NCBI GenBank assembly: GCA_036405495.1
Contig: DASWXL010000090.1
Span: forward strand, 1-42,127
Reading direction: 5' to 3'
DNA length: 42,127 nt
DNA from: DASWTL01 sp036405495
GTDB lineage: Bacteria > Bacteroidota > Bacteroidia > Sphingobacteriales > Sphingobacteriaceae
Below, one piece after another: positions 9,101 through 16,122 of the stretch. The position numbers and the translations under genes are program-made. Under the pieces are notes generated by a model. It ran no database searches and was not told the DNA's origin. It was given only the letters and a program-made list of their open reading frames with translations. The first letter of the stretch is position 1, and each line of letters opens with the position of its first letter.

Positions 9101-12004
9101 GCCTGTCGTCTGAGAGTCCAGAGTAACCGTAAAAATAACCTGCGTCGTACCGTCTTTTCCCTCAGTTACAACCGGCGGATTACTGATAATAACGGCCTCA
9201 TCATCATCGTAAATCGTTAATGCCTGAGTGGAATTGGTCACAATAATACCGTAAGGACTTGCGACTGCACCTGTATTTATCGTCACCGTTTCAGCTCCTT
9301 CCACAATAATATCGTCCTGAACTGGAAGAGTGAAGGTAAAACTCGGAGTCCCGGCAGGAATTGTAATCGTTCCGGATGTTGCTCCGATATAATCAACTGT
9401 TCCTCCGATTGCATCACCGGCGGTAAATGGAATGGTGTAGGCAATGTGCGTATCCGAGTCCGATGTTATTCCTGGAGGAAAACTAAATGTAAAGCTGGCA
9501 TCAGGGCCAACGTCCTCCGCTCCGTTAACTGAAGTGATCATAATATTTCCGGAATCATCGTTTAGTATTGTACCGATTGCCGAAGATCCAATGATCGAAG
9601 CTCCTCCACTTATGTTTGAAAGATTTACTGTAAATGACTCGGCGGCTTCAATCATTTGATCGGTGCCAACAGGAATATCGAATGTTGCGGATGGTGCACC
9701 TGCGGGGATGGTCACAGTTCCGATCTTTACGCCACTGGCAATACCACCTGTAAAATCATCATCCGAGGTACTTCCGTGAGATATCGAATAGTCAACAGTA
9801 ATATCACAGTTTGGATTCGGCGGTGATACTGTAACCGTAAAGGGCATATTATTAATACCGTTTGTCCCTTCTGCAAAGGAAGCTGGGCTTATTGAAATGT
9901 TGCTAATAGATACAGCCGCGGAGTGAGTTACAACATTATTACAGCCGATGGTACCTGCATCACACTCAGCCAGATAACTAAAATCAGGATCAGAAGGATC
10001 AACCGGCGGAGCGTTGTCCGGATTAGTTGCATCGGGATCGTAAACGTCAGCGGGCCGTACAATGACAGCCCTTGCATCTAACCTACCATCCGATGGTAAA
10101 GAAATAACTGTACCGGTTACTAATGCGTTAAGAACCGAGCCACTTGTAATATCGAGCGAAGCTGTAAAATTAGCGCCTGCAAAAACCTCGTTCGAAGTGG
10201 AAATCCCGCCAACGGGAGTGTAGTCAATATCTGTTATCGATATTTCGGCAGGAAGATTAACCAGAATTTTGGCATCGTTTACGTTGTCCGGCCCATTATT
10301 TTTAAAAGTAATAGTATACGTAATGGTTTCACCTATACAGTATCCTGCTTTATTGCCGGCTAAGGTAGCCTGCAGGTCAGCTTTGACGATATTCACAGGT
10401 ACGCTTGAAGCCACGGACCCATTTAATAAATAGCTCCATGTGTCAATGCCCTTGTCATTGCCGAAATCAGATCCATCAAAATTATTAGGAGGATTATTAT
10501 TATCCCCCCAAATATGCGCGCCATTCTGACTGTCTTGACCGATACTGCTGTAGTCAGCTCCCCCTATAGCGCTGTCGTCCCAATATATTTGACTGCCTCC
10601 GCCTAAACGGGTGATCTTAATACCCGAAGTATTGTTCTCTACATCAATATACGGAAAGTGCACCTCCCCGGCCCTTACACCCACATTGATCGCAGAAATA
10701 TTTATGACACCCTGGAAATCCTGTGAACTGCCATCTTTACCGTCCCAATACACGGAAATATTGCCGCTATTGGCCGTGATATCCGCTGCCGTAGCTTCTC
10801 CTTCCAATGTAACATCGGTAAAGGGAGCGGGCAGATCAATTGTGATCGCATATTTTGTAGGCTGAGTTAAATGAAAACCAATAGTACCACCCAAAGGAAA
10901 GCTTCCGGCCTGATTAGGTGTCCCTTCCTTGCCGACAAACGTGAAATTCGATATTGCCGGAGGTGTCGGCGGGGTGGTTTTTAGCCAGGTTGTACTGTTT
11001 GTGCCGCCGGTGGCCGTGCATACCAAGCTCATCGATCCCCAGTCCCAACTGCAGTTGTCATTATTTGAAATACTATCGTTCGGGTTATTTAACAGCCAAA
11101 TAGGGACGGCACTATCCGGAGCAGGAAGGTCAGCCGCTGGCTCATTAAAAAATAATTTATGAGTTACATCGGCTGCGCTGCCATCTGCCTTAAAAACATC
11201 GGGCCTGCGGGGATCATGCAAATTATTTGTTAATACAGGATCATTGTTAAAAGTCCCCGCTACGCTTTGATAGCTTGGTGTACCATCAGTATTTTTATAC
11301 CCCTTATTATTAGAAAAGAAGGTAAACTGGGCCCCAGCCAGGCCGTTTGCGTCTACCTTATAGATGTAACCGTCATTGGTCAACACATAAAATATTCCAT
11401 AAAATCTCTTTTTATAATCACTCGATTCCATATTTCCACCGAGGACGTTCATGTACGCCCTTCCTTTAATTAAATTGGCTGCGGAAGTAGCTGAAACGGA
11501 AACATCAAAATATTGATTCTCACCAAGAAAAAAAACTGACCAGATTCCAGCCTCTGCCGCGGTGTGTGTATAGGCCCAATAGCCATCTAGTGGAGAATTA
11601 TTATAGTCGTTTTTATCTGAATAAATTGCTGGGCCGGCAGCTTCTTCGTCAGTGTCTTGTATTTTTCCCTTTCCGAAAAGGTTATTATTGTTATTGGTGG
11701 AGGTAGTAAAACTATAAAATTTTCCTGTGGGGGAAATGAGAACGAAATTCCCTGTACTTGACCCAAGATAGATGGTTTCATTTTCATTAACATAAACCCT
11801 GACCAAGCCCTGTGTTGCAAAGCTACCAGCGGTTGACGATAATGTTACCCTGTCGCCCCCGTTTGCAATGAGCTCCTTACTCCCCTCCCCAAAAACCTGG
11901 GGAATAAAACCTGCAACTAAGAGCCAAACAATAAAAAACCGCAGAGATCTTCCTTTAATACCAAATTTAGAACGTACGTTACAATGCCAGGTAAAAATGC
12001 CCAT
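3122..12004 (-). CDS. Giant secreted Calx-beta repeat protein with T9SS type B sorting domain
   Basis: This is a 2960-residue surface or secreted protein, probably an adhesin or matrix protein. A long basic n-region plus hydrophobic core ending near VFG (about residue 39) looks like a Sec signal. Residues about 40-530 have no domain I recognise. About 535-640 resembles a DUF11-type repeat. From about 695 to 2550 I count sixteen Calx-beta-like modules of about 110-120 residues, each ending in an acidic DND/DDD-type motif expected to bind calcium. The middle eight (about 1177-2082) are near-identical. Two cadherin/Ig-like modules rich in NDSDPDG follow (about 2550-2735), then a seventeenth Calx-beta module (2736-2850). 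The end, from about 2862 (SPNGDGQGNDFF onward), is a gliding-motility-associated C-terminal domain, the type B signal for T9SS. The function as an adhesin is inferred. Confidence 0.9.
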   Translation of the reverse strand: MGIFTWHCNVRSKFGIKGRSLRFFIVWLLVAGFIPQVFGEGSKELIANGGDRVTLSSTAGSFATQGLVRVYVNENETIYLGSSTGNFVLISPTGKFYSFTTSTNNNNNLFGKGKIQDTDEEAAGPAIYSDKNDYNNSPLDGYWAYTHTAAEAGIWSVFFLGENQYFDVSVSATSAANLIKGRAYMNVLGGNMESSDYKKRFYGIFYVLTNDGYIYKVDANGLAGAQFTFFSNNKGYKNTDGTPSYQSVAGTFNNDPVLTNNLHDPRRPDVFKADGSAADVTHKLFFNEPAADLPAPDSAVPIWLLNNPNDSISNNDNCSWDWGSMSLVCTATGGTNSTTWLKTTPPTPPAISNFTFVGKEGTPNQAGSFPLGGTIGFHLTQPTKYAITIDLPAPFTDVTLEGEATAADITANSGNISVYWDGKDGSSQDFQGVINISAINVGVRAGEVHFPYIDVENNTSGIKITRLGGGSQIYWDDSAIGGADYSSIGQDSQNGAHIWGDNNNPPNNFDGSDFGNDKGIDTWSYLLNGSVASSVPVNIVKADLQATLAGNKAGYCIGETITYTITFKNNGPDNVNDAKILVNLPAEISITDIDYTPVGGISTSNEVFAGANFTASLDITSGSVLNALVTGTVISLPSDGRLDARAVIVRPADVYDPDATNPDNAPPVDPSDPDFSYLAECDAGTIGCNNVVTHSAAVSISNISISPASFAEGTNGINNMPFTVTVSPPNPNCDITVDYSISHGSTSDDDFTGGIASGVKIGTVTIPAGAPSATFDIPVGTDQMIEAAESFTVNLSNISGGASIIGSSAIGTILNDDSGNIMITSVNGAEDVGPDASFTFSFPPGITSDSDTHIAYTIPFTAGDAIGGTVDYIGATSGTITIPAGTPSFTFTLPVQDDIIVEGAETVTINTGAVASPYGIIVTNSTQALTIYDDDEAVIISNPPVVTEGKDGTTQVIFTVTLDSQTTGPFSVEFTTEDGTAETDDNDYQFSSGQLNFSGNAGESHEIIINVIGDKKIERDETFKVLLSNLFPDFEGALKIQGSPANITILDDDNLSKNKIITVTPSDGDETGPVSGSFIFSFPDLVSADTPTDIQWALNGTSNVGNIDYTGPMLGTITIPAGFTRVSLTLPVNDDFLAEGNETIEMSINNPPSNNRYTGLVVLNEPKAYIIDNDAASVSLSTGATVNESAGTATFTVTLTGDVQDAFTVDYSTINGTATQPGDYTGATGTLTFPAGSVSGSTQIFTVPLINDGLVEAGETFSASLSNIAGPVTIGTGTASTTILDNDAASVAISTNATVNEAAGTATFTVTLSGSVQDAFTVDYATTDGTAKQPGDYTGIPLATLTFPSGSVSGTTQSFTVPVVNDGFVEAGETFSATLSNITGLATISTATASTTILDNDAASVSLSTSPTVNEAAGTATFTVTLTGDVQDAFAVTYVTTDGTAKQPGDYSAGTGTVSFAAGSMSGSSQTFTVAIINDNLVEPDETFSATLTGITGLATIATATSSTRILDNDAASVAISTSAAVNEAAGTATFTVTLMGDVQEAFTVDYTTTDGTAKQPADYDATNGQLTFPAGSLSGSTQSFTVPLINDGLVEAGETFGASLNNITGSVTIGTTTVSTTIVDNDAASVAISTSPVVNESAGTATFTVTLTGGVQEAFTVDYATTDGTALEPGDYTGVTGTVTFPAGSVSGTTQNFTVPVANDGFAEADETFSATLSNITGLATIVTATATTTIVDGGVASVAISTSPTVNEGAGTAVFTVTLTGDVQDAFTVDYATINGTAIQSGDFTGVTGSVTFPAGSLSGATQAFTVTIANDNFAEGNETFSVSLSSITGPVTIGTGTASTTIVDNDVASVAIFTDATVNEATGTATFTVTLTGSVQDAFTVDYATTDGTAKQPGDYTGASLTTLTFPAGSLSGTSQTFTVPIVNDGFAETGETFSATLSNITGLPTIGTAIATTTILDNDAASVSLSTGATVNESAGTATFPVTFTGDVQDAFTVDYSTINGTATQPGDYTGATGTLTFPAGSVSGSTQIFLVTIANDNVSELKETLKAILSNASGLALINIHEATTSIVDDDMGIITVTKSDGAEEGELNAAFTFAFKNGKVSTGPTVVTYTLDGTALPKMDYLNGATGTLVIPAGENSVTLTLPVIDDQLMEGDETVTLTVDNVDSPYGITVSSPLPVATIKDNDTGAVLTLSDPVFRLEGNSGTSKAVFSVVLNNTVGSGFKINYRTADGTAKAFDGDYLPTAGTLEFDGTAGETKTFEVEINGDLNLEDDEEFTVLLTGLTNSFGGKLTMTRSSATGKIIDDDTASITITKADGEEGGNAPTFTFSFPPGVRSTAPTTISYILSGSAAAGGVDYLSVRSGQFVIPAGWNSATLTLPVVDDDITEGLEDVTLHTTLVSNRQAGAIEVLNSPQTLTIDDNDEAVLMLVPVTLAETNVRSHMARFKVVLKSATAEGFTVRYATADGTAKVSDDDYTETVGAIFFAGTAGEEIDIEVPVTGDINIENSEFFTVTLSDLSQDFEGRLMIAGSPARGVIQNDDIPPVAVADVVQTMEDTPATFNLIANDSDPDGSVDPGTIVIVTQPQHGTVKVNADGTITYTPDRDFNGTDRFSYAVKDNTGILSNVAVVEINIPAVNDTPLAEDDSFDVELDTKFDGCVCSNDSDPDGDKLRFTALTDPANGTLEFRPDGTFTYTPVSGFTGVDSFSYEACDPYGSCSTATVTLNVHLTTIVKLTPETSTVDEGKRTEITVTLVRPFDDDVTVVLGFAGSATHRADYSLSGKFQTILIPKGQTSTTEKLIIAALADGIEETDEEVIVKITSVSSPFVKVGSDATVVIKDRPFDPNQTENPDLIIEPLVSPNGDGQGNDFFHIRNIESFPDNDVVIYNRLGNEVFKIKGYDESDNVFKGTANTGLGTNGSPLVDGVYYYMITTRIDVNGKTVTRLNKGYLILRR
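5760..8476 (-). repeat. Eight tandem Calx-beta coding repeats, about 340 bp each
   Basis: Eight successive units of about 113 codons lie head to tail in frame. Each opens with SVAIST or SVSLST and closes with a variant of TTILDNDAA. Internal landmarks recur in nearly every unit: AGTATFTVTL, DAFTVDY, FPAGS and a GETFSA-type motif. The units differ mostly by scattered substitutions. The flanking Calx-beta modules on either side are far more diverged, so this block looks like a later amplification. Confidence 0.9.
5892..6112 (-). repeat. Long near-identical direct repeat, copy 1
   Basis: This 221-bp block in the eighth Calx-beta unit matches 8271-8491 with only four mismatches by hand alignment (about 98%). 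The offset is exactly 2379 bp, which is 793 codons or seven repeat units. Neighbouring units are much less alike at the DNA level. Confidence 0.88.
8271..8491 (-). repeat. Long near-identical direct repeat, copy 2
   Basis: This is the partner of 5892-6112, in the first unit of the tandem block. Identity stops abruptly just past the module boundary (after 8491), where the upstream module is of a different Calx-beta subtype. That suggests copying of a unit within the array. Confidence 0.88.
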
Positions 12005-12333
12005 TCAATATTTTTTATTTTCCAACCTATTGAAAATGAATATGATATCAATTTCAAGCTTACCCTTGCATATGGGAAGCTTATCCTTTTACGAAACGTC
12101 GGAGGAAAGGTTGTGAAGTATCTACACTTTCTAAAAAGAAAGGATAATGACTTATAGATAAGTTACTTTCTTTGTGCCCCTGATCGAATCCCCGTTAAAT
12201 GACGCTGATCCAGGTTCAACTATTACAAAAAATGGCGAACTATCGGGGAATAGTCCACAAATCATCTCTTAATAAGCCATAACATCGACGACAAAAGCGC
12301 TACCTCGAGCCCTTAACTTATAGGTAATGATGC
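12005..12333. other. Gene-free interval between the giant gene and the methylase
   Basis: These 329 bases hold no coding region I can support. The interval must contain either the leader of the giant gene or read-through from the methylase. I find no -7 box of the TAnnTTTG type on the minus strand and no convincing hairpin terminator. The translation start of the giant gene has no visible Shine-Dalgarno sequence, and its leader is AT-rich. Confidence 0.5.
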
Positions 12334-13488
12334 TTAATCCTGGCCGTAATTCAGAATAGCAAGATGTTTAACCTGGCGGTTATTTCTTCCGCGGACATTG
12401 TACGTATAGCTTTTATCAAACTTATGGATTACGATCCCCGGAGCTGTGTACAACGACCGAATGAACGGGGTTTCCTTTATGATAAGCATCCATCTTGCCG
12501 ACGTCCCCAATAGCCAGCGGGCCAGCCTTTTCTGGTCGGCCTTTGTAAAAGCATTCTGATCGTATATTGAAAATTTACTGTCGTACGGCGGATCCAAAAA
12601 AATAAAATCCTCATCTGAAAGCGACAGCCTGTTCAGGAATTGTTCAAAATCCAGATTGAAAAACTGAGAACGACGGAATAGCTGAGAGACCTCAGCTGTA
12701 AAAAGCCGCTCTATCTTTCGTCTGATTTTTTTTCTGTTATAAGCCGCTCCCCCATAGGGGATATTGAACTCACCTTTTGTGTTGAACCGGAACATAGACG
12801 CGTAACAGAACTCACGCACAAAGTACCAGTTCGCCACACGCTTAGCCTGTGGCAGTCGTCTTCTTCCTGTAGAATCATCGTTCATAAGCTTACGCAGATA
12901 CAGGTAGGCTCCGCTTTTTATTCCGGTAGCAAAATGAACGGCAAGCTGCTGGCTGCTAAACGTCAAACTATTTTTCTCCGAGATCATTCTGACCCTTCGG
13001 AATTTATCCGTCAGCGAAGCGATCAACACATCCTGAAACACCTGCGGATCAGGACAGAATTCGGCATCGAACAATGGATAGAACTGTTGGCGATCAAGAC
13101 CGGCGAGCCGAGTCGCCAATCGGACCTCAACTTCGGAAAGGGACAACTTTTCGGTCATGAATCCGAGAAAAAGATCCCTTTCAAACTTAAGCAATTCCGC
13201 GCTCAGCAAACCAGCCTGGTCCCAGGCATCCACGTATAAAAAAGCCTGCCGTTTAAACTCCGGGTCCGATAAACTGGTATAAAACTGGATCAGATCTGTG
13301 CTTTTATCATTCAGGTAACACATCCCCCCGGGCCGGCGGGCAAAAAACACACCACCGCCACCCATAAAAGGCTCAATATAATACCGAATGTTCGCTGGGA
13401 TAAAGGGGGAGAAATACTCGAACTCATCGTATTTCCCACCCGCCCATTTAATTAATGGCCGAATTCCCTTTCCGATTGCCTCGATCAT
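12334..13488 (-). CDS. Dam-type DNA adenine N6-methyltransferase, orphan
   Basis: This is a D12-class adenine methyltransferase (PF02086 family) that transfers a methyl group from S-adenosylmethionine to adenine in DNA. Visible motifs are the N-terminal LIKWAGGK (12-19), the SAM-binding EPFMGGGGVFF (39-49), FRFNTKGEFNIPYG (233-246), the catalytic DPPY (299-302) and the C-terminal RNNRQVKHLAILNY (368-381) typical of the family. At 384 residues it is about 100 longer than E. coli Dam. The extra length lies mainly between about 75 and 215, so the target-recognition region is enlarged or different. No restriction endonuclease gene adjoins it, which points to an orphan regulatory or protective methylase, although a distant partner cannot be excluded. 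The target sequence cannot be read from the protein. Confidence 0.88.
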   Translation of the reverse strand: MIEAIGKGIRPLIKWAGGKYDEFEYFSPFIPANIRYYIEPFMGGGGVFFARRPGGMCYLNDKSTDLIQFYTSLSDPEFKRQAFLYVDAWDQAGLLSAELLKFERDLFLGFMTEKLSLSEVEVRLATRLAGLDRQQFYPLFDAEFCPDPQVFQDVLIASLTDKFRRVRMISEKNSLTFSSQQLAVHFATGIKSGAYLYLRKLMNDDSTGRRRLPQAKRVANWYFVREFCYASMFRFNTKGEFNIPYGGAAYNRKKIRRKIERLFTAEVSQLFRRSQFFNLDFEQFLNRLSLSDEDFIFLDPPYDSKFSIYDQNAFTKADQKRLARWLLGTSARWMLIIKETPFIRSLYTAPGIVIHKFDKSYTYNVRGRNNRQVKHLAILNYGQD

Positions 13489-13569
13489 ACTGCTAATATA
13501 ACTTTTACAGTCTGATTAAGGTTAAACCGAAACACGCCATCAGATGTTAAAAGAAAAAGTCAGGAACTC

Positions 13570-13809
13570 ATGCAAATCATCAAAGTAAACGATCCGGCAA
13601 CGGACAAAGAAATAAAGATAGAAGCTTCGCCGGTCCGCATCGAAGAGCAGCAAGGGTGGTCGATCCGGTTTGAAGAAGGCAAGGAAGCGACCATAATGAC
13701 CGATCAGCATGGCATCTGGAAAGAGGTTGGAGGTACAGATCTGAATCCTGCGATCATCTCTGTCATCGGCAGGGCGATCGAAACGCAACTGACGTCTGAA
13801 GGCTTCTAA
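13570..13809 (+). CDS. Small conserved-looking hypothetical protein
   Basis: This is a 79-residue acidic soluble protein starting MQIIKVNDP. It has alternating strands (KEIKIEASPVRIE, WSIRFEEGKEATIM) followed by a predicted helix (NPAIISVIGRAIETQL). The ATG is preceded by CAGGA about seven bases upstream, a reasonable ribosome binding site. It is divergent from the methylase across 81 bp. No signal peptide or membrane segment is seen. The competing minus-strand frame across the same bases is rich in Arg and Phe/Tyr and looks like a shadow. The function is not recognised. The stop codon lies inside a 17-bp tandem duplication. Confidence 0.6.
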   Translation: MQIIKVNDPATDKEIKIEASPVRIEEQQGWSIRFEEGKEATIMTDQHGIWKEVGGTDLNPAIISVIGRAIETQLTSEGF

Positions 13810-13838
13810 TAAGATCAGAACTCTAATAAGATCAGAAC
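13805..13838. repeat. Perfect 17-bp tandem duplication over a stop codon
   Basis: TCTAATAAGATCAGAAC occurs twice without a mismatch (13805-13821 and 13822-13838). The first copy contains the TAA stop of the small gene at 13807-13809. The duplication therefore extends only the 3' untranslated region. Confidence 0.95.
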
Positions 13839-13888
13839 GATATATTAAGAGCATCAGTAAATAACGCCGGAGGCCTTTAATGGAAATA

Positions 13889-13914
13889 GCCGCAGAACGG
13901 TTCTGTACTGCGGC
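13889..13914. terminator. Weak hairpin between convergent genes
   Basis: GCCGCAG (13889-13895) pairs with CTGCGGC (13908-13914) around a 12-nt loop, between the small plus-strand gene and the DUF892 gene. No clear T-tract follows on either strand, so the terminator role is only likely from position. Confidence 0.45.
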
Positions 13915-13943
13915 TTAGATGTAAACAGAGGTTTATTAAGAAT

Positions 13944-14489
13944 TTATTCCTGCTCTGTAGTGGCTGCCTGATTTACAAAACCTTCGGCTATTTTCGTCAG
14001 ATTAGCATCCGTTTCTTTCTCTTCATTCAAAGTTTCCTCGAGAAGTGACACAGCATCATTCAGGCCCAAAAAGTTAGCCAGCGTCCTCAAAGTTCCATAT
14101 GAAGCGATCTCATAATGCTCGATCTTTTGAGCGGCCGAAATGATACCGGCATCACGCGTCATGGTTCCGCTTTCGGTATCTTCCATAATACTCTTCCCCT
14201 CTTCCACCAGACCCTTCATTGCTTCGCATGTTTTAGACGATGGCTTTTTTCCCATTACTTCGAACACCTGCTCAATACGGGAAATCTGATTTTCTGTCTG
14301 TCCGATATGCATTTCGATAGCCGAACGCAATTCATCTGATGTAGCCGCTTTCGCCATCTTAGGTAATGCCTTCAGTAATTGTTTTTCTGCGCCGTGAATG
14401 TCCTTCAGCTCTTCGTTGAATAGCTTCATCAATGCTGATCTCTCTTTGTCCTGATTAGCCACCGGATTCATATTTCCTTTTGCTTTCAT
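13944..14489 (-). CDS. DUF892 ferritin-like stress protein (YciE/YciF type)
   Basis: This cytoplasmic four-helix-bundle protein belongs to the YciE/YciF family, which is known to be induced by general or osmotic stress and is structurally related to ferritin/rubrerythrin. The start chosen is the ATG at 14489 (MKAKGNMNPV, 181 residues). A further in-frame ATG at 14534 would add a Leu/Lys-rich stretch that looks like an untranslated leader. Conserved carboxylate and His positions suited to a di-metal site appear in NEELKDIHGAEKQLL, MHIGQTENQ, AQKIEHYEIASYGTL and LNEEKETD. It lies apart from its neighbours and close to SPW-type membrane proteins, which are frequent companions of this family in stress loci. 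The biochemical activity is unproven. Confidence 0.88.
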   Translation of the reverse strand: MKAKGNMNPVANQDKERSALMKLFNEELKDIHGAEKQLLKALPKMAKAATSDELRSAIEMHIGQTENQISRIEQVFEVMGKKPSSKTCEAMKGLVEEGKSIMEDTESGTMTRDAGIISAAQKIEHYEIASYGTLRTLANFLGLNDAVSLLEETLNEEKETDANLTKIAEGFVNQAATTEQE

Positions 14490-14671
14490 AGTTAGATTTT
14501 TTAGAAGTAATTGGATTTTAATTTTTAACAGCACTATTTTTAAAAGGTTTCAATTAGAAACTCTCTTACTTGGTCAAGTTCACCAGAACCTAATTATTTC
14601 GCCGGCAACGCTTCTGATGTCGATAGAGCAATACTACTAGCAAGGCGTTGAGAAGAAGATCTGCCCATAAT

Positions 14672-14700
14672 TTTAAATGCTTACGTTTAAATGCTTACGT
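14672..14700. repeat. 14-bp tandem duplication
   Basis: TTTAAATGCTTACG is repeated head to tail (14672-14685 and 14686-14699, followed by T). It lies in the 284-bp gap upstream of the DUF892 start, which otherwise holds only the terminator at 14730-14752. Confidence 0.9.
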
Positions 14701-14729
14701 GGCCAGATGGTCACGCCAATGCAAAAGAG

Positions 14730-14752
14730 AAGCCCGGCGCTAAACCGGGCTT
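14730..14752 (-). terminator. Intrinsic terminator of the SPW gene
   Basis: AAGCCCGG (14730-14737) and CCGGGCTT (14745-14752) form an 8-bp stem around a 7-nt loop, 21 bases after the SPW stop codon. On the minus strand it is followed by a pyrimidine-rich CTCTTTTG. Confidence 0.7.
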
Positions 14753-14773
14753 TAACAGGAAAACGGCAAAAGC

Positions 14774-15166
14774 CTAGTGTGCGTGCCTCCAGCGTTCGTC
14801 GGCGGAATGTGCCGCAGCATGCTCAGAAACGCGGACCGTAAACAGGCCGGCTCCCATCTCAAGCAGACCCAAAATTAAGTGAGGCAAATAGACCTGGTCG
14901 CTAAATCCGAATATCCATGGAGAGGCAGCCAGGAACAACCCCATCAATACGTCCATAGTTAAGTGGGTTGGCATCGATATCGCTTTCTTTCCACCACCTT
15001 CATAGTCGGTAAAGAACGACATCAGCAAAATAGCTGCTCCTACACAGATCGCAACCCACTTAGCATCATTAATCTCATCGAAGTTGAGCAACCACGGTGC
15101 AACGATTAGTAATATTCCACACATATAATCCAATACAGCGTGGAACTTTCTACTGATAAATCTCAT
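14774..15166 (-). CDS. SPW-repeat membrane protein
   Basis: This 130-residue inner-membrane protein has two SPW-type motifs, APWLLNF (about 23-29) and SPWIFGF (about 82-88), each in a paired hydrophobic segment, giving about four transmembrane helices. It ends in a His-rich polar tail (EHAAAHSADERWRHAH). The start chosen is the ATG at 15166 (MRFISRKFHAVLDY). The earlier in-frame ATG at 15238 adds 24 residues (Trp/Cys-rich) that do not resemble the family. It ends at a hairpin terminator. SPW proteins (PF03779) have no known biochemical activity. The nearby stress proteins suggest a role in stress physiology. Confidence 0.85.
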   Translation of the reverse strand: MRFISRKFHAVLDYMCGILLIVAPWLLNFDEINDAKWVAICVGAAILLMSFFTDYEGGGKKAISMPTHLTMDVLMGLFLAASPWIFGFSDQVYLPHLILGLLEMGAGLFTVRVSEHAAAHSADERWRHAH

Positions 15167-15255
15167 AATCGTACAATTTGGTAATGATAAGAATATCCAA
15201 AATCCGTGCCAGCACGAGTTGACAGTCCATAGATGCAAACTGTATTTTCAGAAGA

Positions 15256-16122
15256 TCAGATGTGCGGCGGATTGGTCTGCGGGACCTCATACTCGTCCCC
15301 TCTCACGAGTAAATGTACACGCAAGCCGCGTAGTGCAATAGGTAATTGCTCGCCAAACTGAAGGACATTACTGTCTTCAATATTAAAGCCATCGAACACA
15401 ATGATTATTCCGCTTCCAATTACTTTGATATTGCGCCCCTCCGTAATGATCATCCCGGTATCTTCACCTATCCCCATACCTATACAATTGGGGTTAGTCG
15501 CAATAACCTGCGCCATTCTCACAAATCTTGCACGGTCGGTAAAATGTGTATCGATGCAAACATCTTTTAAGAATTCCAGTCCCAGCGTAATCTTAATTTC
15601 CCCTCCTATTTCCTGCACTTCTCTGCTTCCGGCATAGATCATTGGCGTAGAAAGCGCCATAGCGCCTGCACTAGTTCCTCCTATCACGATCCGATCATGG
15701 ATATATCGTTGCTTAAGCTCAAACAAAAACTCTGTTCCGCCATATACCGCGGTTAGTTTCAGCTGATCGCCACCGGTAAAAAACACGGCATCCGCTTTCT
15801 TTATCCGCTCCAGTTGCTTGTTTCTCAGCGCATCGCCCCGGGTCTGGTGGTGGATATGCTGAAGTTTTTCTGTACCAAGCTCCTTAAAGACCTTTTTATA
15901 ATCCCTGAACATGAGATCGGCTTCTTCGGTGGCCGTTGTAATTACTTCAATCAGCGGCTTATCCTTTCCGGTAAGCTTTACAAAGTCCTTGAGAACTTCC
16001 AGCGGGTTCGAGACTCTTTTCTGCTCTTCGGTCTCCGGCTGCTCGCCCTTGTTTTCATGCCCTCCGATCGCAAGCAGTATTCCTTTAGGTACAGGACTTG
16101 AATTGACAGGTTTTATTTTCAT
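15256..16122 (-). CDS. Cyanophycinase (peptidase family S51)
   Basis: This serine exopeptidase of family S51 is expected to split the reserve polymer cyanophycin into beta-Asp-Arg dipeptides. It has 288 residues, normal for the family. Motifs seen are the N-terminal LLAIGGHE (16-23), FTGGDQLKL (115-123), the nucleophile elbow GTSAGA (149-154, Ser151), DTHFTDRARF (190-199) and GIGEDTGM (216-223). No signal peptide is visible, so it should be cytoplasmic. No cyanophycin synthetase or isoaspartyl dipeptidase is in the window. Other S51 members are alpha-aspartyl dipeptidases (PepE), but the longer length and the His/Arg-containing DTHFTDR motif favour cyanophycinase. It is divergent from the GH15 gene across about 160 bp. 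Confidence 0.87.
   Translation of the reverse strand: MKIKPVNSSPVPKGILLAIGGHENKGEQPETEEQKRVSNPLEVLKDFVKLTGKDKPLIEVITTATEEADLMFRDYKKVFKELGTEKLQHIHHQTRGDALRNKQLERIKKADAVFFTGGDQLKLTAVYGGTEFLFELKQRYIHDRIVIGGTSAGAMALSTPMIYAGSREVQEIGGEIKITLGLEFLKDVCIDTHFTDRARFVRMAQVIATNPNCIGMGIGEDTGMIITEGRNIKVIGSGIIIVFDGFNIEDSNVLQFGEQLPIALRGLRVHLLVRGDEYEVPQTNPPHI

Noticed and set aside
12140..12180. TAAGTTACTTTCTTTG-like sequence compared with the shared promoter element
   Set aside because: Similarity is limited to the T-rich core, the strand is opposite to the adjacent genes, and no upstream block is conserved.
12181..12210. Two GATC sites upstream of the giant gene as possible methylation switches
   Set aside because: Two GATC in about 330 bp is close to chance, and the methylase target is not known.
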